From Mucilaginibacter sp. PAMC 26640 (GTDB lineage: Bacteria > Bacteroidota > Bacteroidia > Sphingobacteriales > Sphingobacteriaceae), in NCBI GenBank assembly GCA_001596135.1, contig CP014773.1, forward strand, positions 5,547,375-5,611,374: a stretch of 64,000 nt of DNA, written 5' to 3'. Made by a program: the position numbers and the translations under genes. This document shows, piece by piece, positions 42,139-51,800 of the stretch (within the stretch, counting starts at the first letter, position 1; the number at the start of each line of letters is the position of its first letter). The notes beneath the pieces were generated by a model. The model worked only from the letters and a program-made list of their open reading frames with translations. It was not told the origin of the DNA and searched no databases.

Positions 42139-43845
42139 CTACCAACCCATTTTGGTATCATCCCCGCGCGGGTCTGCACCACCTTCATAGTAGCCCCATT
42201 GGGTTTTCAGGATGCCGTCTACGCGGCCTATAGCACCACGTTTGGTAAATTTATAGCCTTTTTTGCTAAGCTTATCTACGGTTAGGCTATCCAGGGCATC
42301 GGGTTCGGCAGCCACTTCATCCGGCAGCCACTGGTGGTGGAAACGTTTTGCTGCTACAGCTCCCTGCATGCTCTTATCAAATTCTATCACATTTAATATC
42401 GTTTGAAAAACCGAGGTAATGATCGTTGCGCCGCCGGGTGTGCCTACCACCATATACAGGTCGCCATTTTTTTCCACTATCGTTGGGGTCATGGCAGAAA
42501 GCATCCGTTTGTTGGGCTGGATGCTGTTTGCTTTGCCACCCACAAGGCCGTACATATTAGGCACACCGGGTTTGGAGCTAAAATCGTCCATCTCGTTATT
42601 CAGTAAAAACCCGGCCCCGCCAACAAACACGTGCGAGCCAAAAGTATCATTGAGGGTAGTGGTAATAGATACCGCATTGCCATCTTTATCTACAATAGAA
42701 AAGTGCGTGGTTTGGTCGCTTTCGTAACCGGTAATAATGCCCGGTTGTATGCTGGTGCTTGGCGTGGCGGCATCCCAGTTGAAAGTTTTCATTCTGTTTA
42801 GCAGGTAGGCAGAATTCAGCATGCTGTCAACCGGTACCTTGAAGAAATCCGGGTCGCCCATGTATTTGGACCGGTCGGCATACACCCTCCGTTCGGCCTC
42901 CACCATTACTTGTACCGTAGAATCTTTATTAAAACCCCAACGGTGTAGCGGATACTTTTCTACCAGTTTTAAAAGCTGCATCAGGGCCACTCCCCCGCTG
43001 CTAGGCGGCGGCATGGTAATAATCTTAAAACCCTTGTACACGCCAACGATCGGTTTGCGCCAAACGGAGTGGTAGTTCGCCAGGTCAGACTTCGTCATAA
43101 TGCCACCTCCGGCCTTCATTTCGGCTACGATCAGATCAGCAGTTTTACCGTCGTAAAACCCATCTCGGCCCTTATCGCGAATCAGCTCCAGCGTTTTCCC
43201 CAGATCGGTCTGCACTAAAATATCGCCTTCTTTCCAATCCTTGCTTACAAGGTAAGTTTTTCCGGGGTTCAGCTTCGTAAATTTTGCTTTGCTGCGATTA
43301 ATGTCGCTAGCTAAACGTGCCGTCATTTTAAACCCGTTCAATGCCAGGTTGATAGCGGGCTGTACCAAATCCTCCCATTTAAGCTTACCATACTTCTTGT
43401 GCGCGCTTATCATGCCATCCACGGCGCCCGGTACACCAGCAGCAAAATGAGTGTACAGGCTCTTATCTTTGATCACATTGCCGGCGCTATCCAGGTACAT
43501 GTTGGTACTGGCAGCCGCGGGCGCTTTTTCCCTAAAATCCAAAGTATTTGTTTTGCCCGATGCCGAGCGGTAAACCATAAACCCGCCGCCGCCAATATTC
43601 CCTGCCTGCGGATGGGTTACCGCCAAAGCAAACTGTACCGCTACGGCAGCATCCACCGCGTTACCGCCTCTCTTCAGCACATCCAGCCCTGCCTGCGAGG
43701 CATCGGGGTAGGCACAAACAACCATACCATTACGATATTGCCCGCTTACGTTCTGGCCAAGTTGCCCTTTAACGCATCCGGCAGAAAAACATAATAAAAA
43801 GCATGCTACAGCCAATTTATTGTACAACGAGATTTTTTGGGTCAT
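42139..43845 (-). CDS. ggt: Gamma-glutamyltransferase
   Basis: 568 residues, the usual pro-enzyme size. It hydrolyses or transfers the gamma-glutamyl group of glutathione and related peptides in the periplasm. Self-cleavage occurs before T379 in DQTTHFSIVDKDGNAV, giving large and small subunits. Other motifs are GGNAVDAAVAVQFALAVTHP, GGGGF-type IGGGGFMVYR, REKAPAAA and GFLLNNEMDDFS. Gly-Gly (PTIVEKNGD.. / GTPGGATI) forms the oxyanion region. The signal ends in a possible lipobox (FSAGC, Cys24). It is monocistronic and leftward. Confidence 0.95.
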   Translation of the reverse strand: MTQKISLYNKLAVACFLLCFSAGCVKGQLGQNVSGQYRNGMVVCAYPDASQAGLDVLKRGGNAVDAAVAVQFALAVTHPQAGNIGGGGFMVYRSASGKTNTLDFREKAPAAASTNMYLDSAGNVIKDKSLYTHFAAGVPGAVDGMISAHKKYGKLKWEDLVQPAINLALNGFKMTARLASDINRSKAKFTKLNPGKTYLVSKDWKEGDILVQTDLGKTLELIRDKGRDGFYDGKTADLIVAEMKAGGGIMTKSDLANYHSVWRKPIVGVYKGFKIITMPPPSSGGVALMQLLKLVEKYPLHRWGFNKDSTVQVMVEAERRVYADRSKYMGDPDFFKVPVDSMLNSAYLLNRMKTFNWDAATPSTSIQPGIITGYESDQTTHFSIVDKDGNAVSITTTLNDTFGSHVFVGGAGFLLNNEMDDFSSKPGVPNMYGLVGGKANSIQPNKRMLSAMTPTIVEKNGDLYMVVGTPGGATIITSVFQTILNVIEFDKSMQGAVAAKRFHHQWLPDEVAAEPDALDSLTVDKLSKKGYKFTKRGAIGRVDGILKTQWGYYEGGADPRGDDTKMGW

Positions 43846-44016
43846 GGGGGATTAGCGCTATATTTGGGGCCAATTTAAGCTATTTGGGATAAAAACAACT
43901 CACGGAAAAATTGATTTTTATTGTTGTACACCTGCGAAATGTAACTATTTGCAATTCCGACAGTCCCAGCCAAAGCATAAATCCGAAATTGTACCGTTAT
44001 ATTTTAAAATGTAAAC

Positions 44017-44511
44017 ATGAAAAAAATTACACTTATTGCACTGATACTAGGATCGTTCTTATTAATTGCTAACCGTGCTGCCGCCCAGGACTACAAAACC
44101 GCCGTTGGTTTAAAGTTTGGGGCATATGAAAACGGCCCTTCTATCAAATATTTTCTGGATGAGGGCACCGCGCTGGAAGCTATTATTGGCCTGCGCTCGC
44201 ATGGCGCCGTGCTTACCGGCCTGTACGAATTGCATAAACCCGCATTCAATGTAACTGCTCTGAAATTCTACTACGGTTTTGGAGCGCACCTGGGTGCTGT
44301 AGGTGCCGGTAATTATCGCACCTTTGGTGGTGACGACCGGTTATATACCAACAATCGCCTTCTTTTGGGCGCAGATGGCGTAATTGGGTTGGAATATAAG
44401 ATTCAGGATGCACCAATTGCCATTAGCCTGGATCTCAATCCCCGGGTGGAAATTGCCACAGGTCCTTTCTTTGATCTCGCACCCGGGCTGGGCCTAAAAT
44501 ATACTTTTTAG
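44017..44511 (+). CDS. Small putative outer-membrane beta-barrel protein
   Basis: 164 residues. It has a signal peptide MKKITLIALILGSFLLIANR followed by AAAQ. About eight amphipathic strands follow (ALEAIIGLRSHGAVLTGLYE, LKFYYGFGAHLGAVGAG, LLLGADGVIGLEYKI), ending with GLGLKYTF and a terminal Phe, the classical C-terminal signature for BAM insertion. It resembles short OmpW/OmpA-barrel-like proteins of Bacteroidota. No function is assignable. It stands alone, convergent with the subtilase gene across a 267-base spacer. Confidence 0.8.
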   Translation: MKKITLIALILGSFLLIANRAAAQDYKTAVGLKFGAYENGPSIKYFLDEGTALEAIIGLRSHGAVLTGLYELHKPAFNVTALKFYYGFGAHLGAVGAGNYRTFGGDDRLYTNNRLLLGADGVIGLEYKIQDAPIAISLDLNPRVEIATGPFFDLAPGLGLKYTF

Positions 44512-44558
44512 CAAATGCTGCATCCTGTAATTTAAGGATCATGAGAAATCAAATTGAA

Positions 44559-44708
44559 ATGCCGGATATGCTCTATTTGTTAAACTATCAAATTTTGGAT
44601 ATCCGGTATCGTAAAAAGGGTTAACATAAATAATGTATATCATTGTTAACGTTAACTTAACAAATAATAGTGAATAAACTGCATTCTATTAAGAACTGCA
44701 ACGTTAAC
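44559..44708. promoter_or_regulatory. Hairpin plus a cluster of four GTTAAC hexamers
   Basis: An 11-bp stem atgccggatat (44559-44569) / atatccggtat (44599-44609), with one wobble pair, may terminate the barrel gene. It is followed by GTTAAC at 44620, 44645, 44651 and 44703. The middle two form the 12-base palindrome GTTAACGTTAAC. The subtilase gene ends just to the right, so these are 3' regions of convergent genes. Operator function is speculative. Confidence 0.4.
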
Positions 44709-44778
44709 CCCCTTCATTAAATAAGTCACCTTTTATTTCTATTACTGCATACTCTTAGCCCTTGATCAGCACAAATTT

Positions 44779-47700
44779 CTACTTAACAATAATGATCTTT
44801 TTCGCGTAAACCTTTTGTCCTAAGGTCAGCTTCAAAACATAATTGCCCGGCAATTGGCTGGTAGTGTTGATAGATGCGCTGAAGTTACCTGCAGCCATTG
44901 TTTGCGTTTGCTGATAAACCACCTGCCCTGCCGTGTTTATAATCTCTATTTTAGCCGTGCCCGCCTCTTTTGCAACAAACACTACATTAAGATTATCAAC
45001 AGCCGGAACCGGAAATATGGTTAAACCAATATCCGTACTCTTATCCGGATTTTTGGCCACTATGGCAAAGTTAAATGCATCCGAACGACTCACACATCCA
45101 CCATCCAGGGTCACTTCTACCTGATAAATACCGCTTTGCACTGGTGTGTAGGTAGCGTTTGTAGCACTGTCAATAGCTTTACCATTCAGGAACCATTGGT
45201 TACCGCCGGCGTAATTTGAATTGAGCACATCCGCTGTTTGGGTAATGACCGGCTTGTTTACTACAACAGGCAGCCGTGCAGCCGACGGGCAGCCGATACT
45301 CTTTACCTTCATATCGTAAAAATAATAGTAAAAGCCTTTGTAATAAGTGGTATCACTTGCATTAGTGGTTGATTGCGCCGTATTACCCGTTATACTTAAG
45401 ATGTTACCAATTTTCAACGGATAACCGGTTACCCCGCCATTGTTGCGGTATACGGTAACGGTATTGTCGTAAAAAGGGACTATCTCGTAAGTGCCCGCAG
45501 TGGGCAATGTTAAATTAAGCGGAACAACAATGCCGTTATCTGCGGGGTCGTCGGTTTGTGCACCGGTACCCGGGGTAGTGCGGGTAGCAGGGGCATTGAC
45601 AGTTACTGTTGAAACCGTTTCGCCATTTTCATTGGTTACCGACAATGTTAGTTTACCCGCATTGCCAAAATACATACGCGCACTCTCCAGCACTACCGGC
45701 ACATTGGTATAAACCAATACGCTGGGGCCAAACTGATTGTAACCGCCTGCGGTAAATACGTTTTTAGATACGGGGCCGATACTGCCGCTGAAATCATTGA
45801 GACCGGCGTAAAATGTGTTATTAACAGGTGCCGTAGCTGTGGTAGCAATAGGGCCAAACGTAAGTGGTACGGCATCGGTAAGAGATTTGTACCAAAACAA
45901 CTGACCATCGCCGGTACCGTTAAGCAGGTATTTGTTAGTGTTTACGCAAAGGTTAGCACTTAATGTGCCCAAAGCAGGCGGCAGACTTATCGCGATGATA
46001 CCTGTTGTGTTATCGTTAGCTGCAATAGGGTCACCTGCCAGGTTTGTTTTAGCTGTTATGGTGTAGGTGGCGCCTGCAACCGTGTTAAACTTTCCTTCCA
46101 GTGTAAAATCAACTTCGTTTAATGGTGCAATGGTAGCCGGGTAAATTTCATTAAACGTAACTGTAGTATTATTGGGCGAGGCTACCGTAACTGTTACTGG
46201 CACATTGCTGATATCTGTGCTGCCGTAATTCTTTAACCGTACGATTACTGATGTTGCCTGCGCACATGATGTTGTATTTTCCGCATTCACAATAGCGGTT
46301 GCACCCGCATCAATAGCTGGTTTTAAAAATTGCACCCGGTAATCCTGGGTTTCTCCTTTATTGTAAGCACCGCAGGCGGAAATGGTGCCTGCATCAGATG
46401 TTTCGGATAGTACAACCCGGAGCAAACTGAAGTTGCCGGGAACAACAGTTACGGGCACGGTAATATTCCCGGTGTAGGTTTGTGTGCCGTTCACTACGCT
46501 GGTGGTGGCGGCCAGCTCGTTTGCTCCAAAAGTACCGTTGCCGTCCCAGTCTACAAATACCTTTGCGGCTTTATTAAAGTTTGTACCGCAGGTACCTAGT
46601 GTTATGCTGAAAGGGTAAGTTTTAGCTTGTTCTAACTGTACTGCCAGCGAAGTAAAATCGCTATAGCCGGTGCAACCTGCTGCAGCAGTATTATTAATGT
46701 TGGATAAGGTGAAATTATTGATTTTGGAGTCGGCAGTTGATACCGGGACTGATATGCAATACGTTGCGCCGCCTATGCCGGTAGCTATCAAAGAATATGC
46801 CTGGCTACCCGTATTAAGTGTACCCTTGTGGCTAATCGTAATGGTATATTTTTTTCCCGGTGTGGCATTTGCAATATATATCTGCTCCATATTATCGCGG
46901 ATATTATCGCCGTTTGTTGCAGGGGCCGAAGGATTTTCCGGTGTTAACACCCAGGGTGTAAAAGTTGTCGTACCGTCGCTAACTCGGATATCCAGATCGT
47001 TGACTAATTTAGGCACCCTGCTATTGATCGTTCCTTCAGCAGTAGTCGTGCCTTCAACGTCCGTCCAGGCAATGGATGCCACGAGCGGGCCGTTACCCGA
47101 AGCCGTCACCTCTACGGTTTGCGTTTGGCCCTGGCTGAGTAATTTTTCGCTGATGAGGCTTTTGCCGCCATTATCAGTGATAGCTTGTGCAGCGGTCCGC
47201 ATATTAAGAAGTCCCCAGCCGTAAATGTAATCCGGGCCTATATTGCCTGCATCGAATGCGGTATGGCAGGCCAGGCCTTTTAACGTTGCGGCGCGCATAA
47301 AAGTCCCGGCATTTTTCTGTGCATAGTATTCCTGCAGCAGGTATAATGACCCTGTGACATTTGGGGCAGACATAGAAGTTCCCGATAAGGTAAGATATGA
47401 TGTAGGACTGCTTACCCCGGTAGATAACACATTCTCCCCATCTGCCACCAGGTCCGGCTTGATCCGCCCGTCATCGGTTGGGCCCCAGCTGCTGAAGTAT
47501 GAAACGGCTACGTCCGTTCGGTTAACCGGGCCGTTAGGTAGTGCTGCTACCGAACCTACGGTAAGTATATTTTTTGCATTACCCGTTGTGCTGATAATGT
47601 CGTACCCGTCATTATTACTGATAGTGGCCGGCCTTGCCCCCCTGCTAACGATGGATGAGTTGGTGCGGGAAGCATAGCCAAAATAGGGCTGCCCAACCGC

Positions 47701-48525
47701 TGGGCCATTACTGGCCCTGCTGTTACCCGCCGATTCCACAATTAAGTAATACGGCGCATTGTAAGCAATTTTATCCCAGGATTGAACGCGGGCATCATAA
47801 AAACCAAAGTTATAATCAACCGTATCGCCTGGTAAACCGTACCATTCCCACCGGCTTTGGTCGCTGTTATATTCCCAGCCGGCTACGTCTCCGTAAGAGT
47901 GGTTGGAAAGCAATAAACCGGATGCCGCTGCGCTCATTTCAGAAACGTCGTTGTTAAAATCCCAGGAGGGTAAGGTAGTAGCGTTAAAGGCCATTCCCTT
48001 CGCCGGGCCATAAACGCCCTTGGCAACTAAAGTACCCGCTACATGGGTAGTATGATCCAATACCGAAGCACCATCTTTGGAAGCAACCGTTTTTCCTGCA
48101 AACTCCTGATGTGCGTTGTATACAGAACCGCCATCCCATAGGGCCAGCTTATTGAGCAGGAACGTGCTGCCACCAGATAAATTAAGGCCGAGCGCCCCGT
48201 TTGGCTGTACGGCATTGGTACCGGTTGTGGCTGCCGCAATAGTGTTGTTATGTGTAACCAGGTAAACGGGAAAACCGGAGCTATTGATACCCTGCAGCAC
48301 TCTCAGGTTGCCGCTTCGGGTTTTTGTACGTAATGACCAACCCCTGCTTTTTGCCATTTCAACCGCTTTTTGCTGACCAGTTGTAAAAGACTGATCTGCC
48401 TGTATGGCCATCCTATCGAGCGTTTGCTTTTTGGCGGCATCAACCAATGGTTTTTGTGCCAATGCCGGTGAGAAAAAGCATATTAATAATAAGCCAAGAA
48501 TATATGCTGGATAGAATTTTCCCAT
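44779..48525 (-). CDS. Secreted subtilase (S8) with GEVED, CARDB-like and T9SS sorting domains
   Basis: About 1,248 residues from the ATG at 48525, which sits on the signal MGKFYPAYILGLLLICFFSP. The subtilisin domain spans about residues 95-460, with catalytic D131 (LWDGG), H161 (HTTHVAGT) and S384 (LSGTSMSAP), plus oxyanion N in ESAGNS. A jelly-roll P-like domain lies at about 460-600. A GEVED domain (VFVDWDGNGTFGANE ... YNKGETQDYRV) lies at about 620-735, then CARDB-like and Ig-like modules. The last 80 residues are a type A T9SS sorting domain (IFPVPAVDNLNVVF ... KKIIIVK). It is probably exported by T9SS and surface-bound or released, degrading proteins. It is divergent from the mosaic-protein gene. 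Confidence 0.93.
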   Translation of the reverse strand: MGKFYPAYILGLLLICFFSPALAQKPLVDAAKKQTLDRMAIQADQSFTTGQQKAVEMAKSRGWSLRTKTRSGNLRVLQGINSSGFPVYLVTHNNTIAAATTGTNAVQPNGALGLNLSGGSTFLLNKLALWDGGSVYNAHQEFAGKTVASKDGASVLDHTTHVAGTLVAKGVYGPAKGMAFNATTLPSWDFNNDVSEMSAAASGLLLSNHSYGDVAGWEYNSDQSRWEWYGLPGDTVDYNFGFYDARVQSWDKIAYNAPYYLIVESAGNSRASNGPAVGQPYFGYASRTNSSIVSRGARPATISNNDGYDIISTTGNAKNILTVGSVAALPNGPVNRTDVAVSYFSSWGPTDDGRIKPDLVADGENVLSTGVSSPTSYLTLSGTSMSAPNVTGSLYLLQEYYAQKNAGTFMRAATLKGLACHTAFDAGNIGPDYIYGWGLLNMRTAAQAITDNGGKSLISEKLLSQGQTQTVEVTASGNGPLVASIAWTDVEGTTTAEGTINSRVPKLVNDLDIRVSDGTTTFTPWVLTPENPSAPATNGDNIRDNMEQIYIANATPGKKYTITISHKGTLNTGSQAYSLIATGIGGATYCISVPVSTADSKINNFTLSNINNTAAAGCTGYSDFTSLAVQLEQAKTYPFSITLGTCGTNFNKAAKVFVDWDGNGTFGANELAATTSVVNGTQTYTGNITVPVTVVPGNFSLLRVVLSETSDAGTISACGAYNKGETQDYRVQFLKPAIDAGATAIVNAENTTSCAQATSVIVRLKNYGSTDISNVPVTVTVASPNNTTVTFNEIYPATIAPLNEVDFTLEGKFNTVAGATYTITAKTNLAGDPIAANDNTTGIIAISLPPALGTLSANLCVNTNKYLLNGTGDGQLFWYKSLTDAVPLTFGPIATTATAPVNNTFYAGLNDFSGSIGPVSKNVFTAGGYNQFGPSVLVYTNVPVVLESARMYFGNAGKLTLSVTNENGETVSTVTVNAPATRTTPGTGAQTDDPADNGIVVPLNLTLPTAGTYEIVPFYDNTVTVYRNNGGVTGYPLKIGNILSITGNTAQSTTNASDTTYYKGFYYYFYDMKVKSIGCPSAARLPVVVNKPVITQTADVLNSNYAGGNQWFLNGKAIDSATNATYTPVQSGIYQVEVTLDGGCVSRSDAFNFAIVAKNPDKSTDIGLTIFPVPAVDNLNVVFVAKEAGTAKIEIINTAGQVVYQQTQTMAAGNFSASINTTSQLPGNYVLKLTLGQKVYAKKIIIVK

Positions 48526-48887
48526 AATTTGAAAAGCAGTGGATGTACAAGTTTCCACAATTAATAGCGAATTAAAAAATAAGGAGGAATGATTTTTGGA
48601 TTATGTTAAATGTACCAAATCTAATTTGACGAATGGTTTTTTTTTAAACACTGAAAGCGCTAATATACTTGTCTATAAATTAAAAACGTATCGCCTGGGC
48701 GAGGATTTCGTTCCACGAAATGGGTAATATTTAAGAAAAATACTTAATGGTTAATATTGTGAATTGACTGCAAATAAGTAACCGCGAGCATATTATTTAC
48801 GTATAATGCAATAATATATCAATCGCAAATATTGTTCCTTTTTTTGTATAAATTTGTATGATTTGCACCATTTTAATACCATAAACT
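48526..48887. promoter_or_regulatory. Divergent promoter region of subtilase and mosaic-protein genes
   Basis: A 362-base AT-rich spacer without a gene. It contains two adjacent palindromes, TCGCC-tg-GGCGA (48691-48702) and ATTTCGT-tcc-ACGAAAT (48705-48721), which look like an operator. It also contains TAAATTTG (48849-48856), matching the -7 consensus TAnnTTTG, about 30 bases before the TTG start of the rightward gene. No good -33 TTTG lies at the right distance. Confidence 0.45.
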
Positions 48888-51800
48888 TTGAAAAAACACG
48901 TACTAATATTTAGTTTTATAATTTGTTCAATTGCGTTATCGTATAGTATTTCATATGGACAGGAAGCAAAAGACAACGCAACCTATTATTATAATATATT
49001 TGATAATAATACTACAGGATCGTTAACGTTCACGGGCTCAGCAATACAGCTTACCCCTACTGCGGCAGTCAATAACCTTGCAGTAACATCTGGTCGTAGC
49101 TTACGCAGTGCAGGTGGCTCAACCGCAGGAAGTGCTTATGCTTCTTTTATCCCTCTTAATACAAGTTTAACCAATGATGATTGGGAATGGTCTTTTCTGT
49201 ATAAAAATACGGGTGCATCGGTAACTACAGATGGAAGGACAATAGGGACGGGAACAAATACTTGGAAATATTGGCTATTTTGTGATGGAACCACTGGCAG
49301 CTCTGCAAAAGGGTTTTACATTACCGACATTGGTGGCGTATTAACAATTAGGAATAAATATGCTAATGATGCTGCAAATCCTGGAAATTTCAATACAGTT
49401 TTAAGTTACACACTTCCGACAACTCCAGCCAATGCTACCTATGCAATAAAAGTGCAAAGATTGGCCAATGGCTTATTTAAACTATATGTGGATCAATATT
49501 CCTCAACAGTTACTGAGGCGAAAACTTTAAGAGGATCGAATTCTCCAGGCGGATCTTCTACTTATGGTTACAGTATGCTGGAGTGTGCCAGTACAACCAG
49601 TGGTCGTTTTTTATTTGATGAATTAAAAATGTATACCAGGCAATTTCAAATTGTCGCTTACGATGCGGGTCTTACCCCCTCGCCTGTTGGCCCCGGTCAA
49701 CCTAACACCATCGTATACAGTGTAGCGCTTAAAATGCGTGGAAACTATGAATTTCAACAGCTGACGTTAAATGAAAGCCCGGCAGTGAGCACGTTTTTAA
49801 CCTCAGAAAATTTATATAAGTCTGCCGATGCAACTTTTACACCTGCTGTACCTGCCCCTGATACCCTAAAGCAAACAGGCGCTGGTAGCGGTTATTACTC
49901 CAACATCAATGATGTTTATCAAAGCTCCGGAAATTCCGCAGACGGATCGCTTACCACCGTTGGTTATTATTACGTTGCTGGTACAACCAAATCTCCCCTT
50001 GCAAACGGAACGCTCACCTTTAGTGGTATAACTTCAATAACAACGAAAGATTTTAATGGTGCACAAGCCTATACTGCATATAATTCCGGGGGAGCGAGCA
50101 CAACACCCATAACCTTTACTGCAACTACAATTGCTTACACCACGCCGCAAACCTATACAGTGGGTACGGCCATTGCTGCTTTAACACCCACAACCACCGG
50201 CAGCCCTACCAGTTACGCTACCACAGGCTTACCGCCGGGGTTAAGTTTAAATACCTCCAACGGGCAAATAACGGGCACGCCAACTTCCTACAGCCCGGCA
50301 ACTAATTACACTATCACAGCTTCAAATGCCAGCGGAAGCGGTTCAACAACGATAAATATTACGGTAAACGGGCCACCTGTTATCAGTTATGCCACACCAA
50401 AAATTTACAATGTAGGAACTACTATACCCACATTGGACGATGTCAACAGTGGTGGGGTGGTACCAACAACACGATCATATGTAGTAAAGACGTTGGCTGG
50501 GAGCACTGCTGGCACCGCAGGTTCTACAGATGCTACCGGTACAGCTGCCAGATTAAATTCGCCCAGAGGTATAGCTTTTGATGGAAGTGGAAACCTGTTT
50601 GTAGCTGATTATACGAATAACACCATTAGAAAGATAACAGCAGCGGGAGTGGTAACAACCTTTGCAGGTACGGCAGGCACATCAGGAACAACTAACGCAA
50701 CTGGTACATCTGCGAGGTTCAACGGTCCTTATGATATAGCAAGCGATCCATCGGGCAATCTCTATGTTTGCGATATAACTAATAATTTAATAAGAAAAAT
50801 TACAACCGCAGGGGTTGTTACTACGATTGCTACGGTAAATATACCAACCTCAATCACTTATGATACCTTCAGCGGCAATCTTTTCGTTACTACCGGCGCT
50901 AACAATACAGTTGCTAAAGTAACACTGGCAGGTGCGGTGACAACATTTGCGGGCAGCGCTACAGCAGGCAGCACCAATGGCACCGGAACTGCTGCAACAT
51001 TTAATATTACAAATGGGATAACATCTGATGTTTATGGCAATTTATATGTTGTTGACCAAGGGAACAATCAAATCAGAAAAATCACCGCTGCCGGGGTGGT
51101 TACTACATTGGCAGGAAGTACCGCAGCCGGCAATACCGATGCAACGGGAACAAGTGCGCTGTTTGACCTTCCCCGGGGAATAGCGTCTGATGCATTGGGA
51201 AACCTCTACGTTACAGATAATGGTAATAATACGATCAGACTGATAACCCCGGCGGGTGTTGTAACAACTATTATGGGTGGTACTTCTGGTTTCGTAGATG
51301 GCACTGGTACAGCTGCTCAATTTAATGCACCGCGTAATCTCGGGATTGACCCTGGCACGGGTTATATATACATTCCAGATTATGGCAATAACGCCATACG
51401 AAAGGTAGTACCAATAGGCTATAGTATAAGTGCTACTTTACCCGCAGGCTTAACCTTTAATAACACAAACGGACAAATTACCGGCACACCTACAGCAACC
51501 AGTGCGGCCACTAATTACATTGTTACCGCCAGCAATATTTACGGAAGCAGTTCAACCACCATAAACATTACTGTTAATCCTGCTGCACCAGTTATAACTT
51601 ACACTACGCCGCAAACATATATTGCTGGCACAGCCATTACGGCTTTAACCCCAACAAATACTGGTGGCACAATTACTAGTGCGTCATCCAGCCCAACCCT
51701 TCCGGCAGGGCTAAGTATAAGTGCTACCGGCGTAATTACCGGGACGCCTACAACCGTTTCGTCTGCAACTGTTTACACCATTACTGCTACAAATGCAGGT

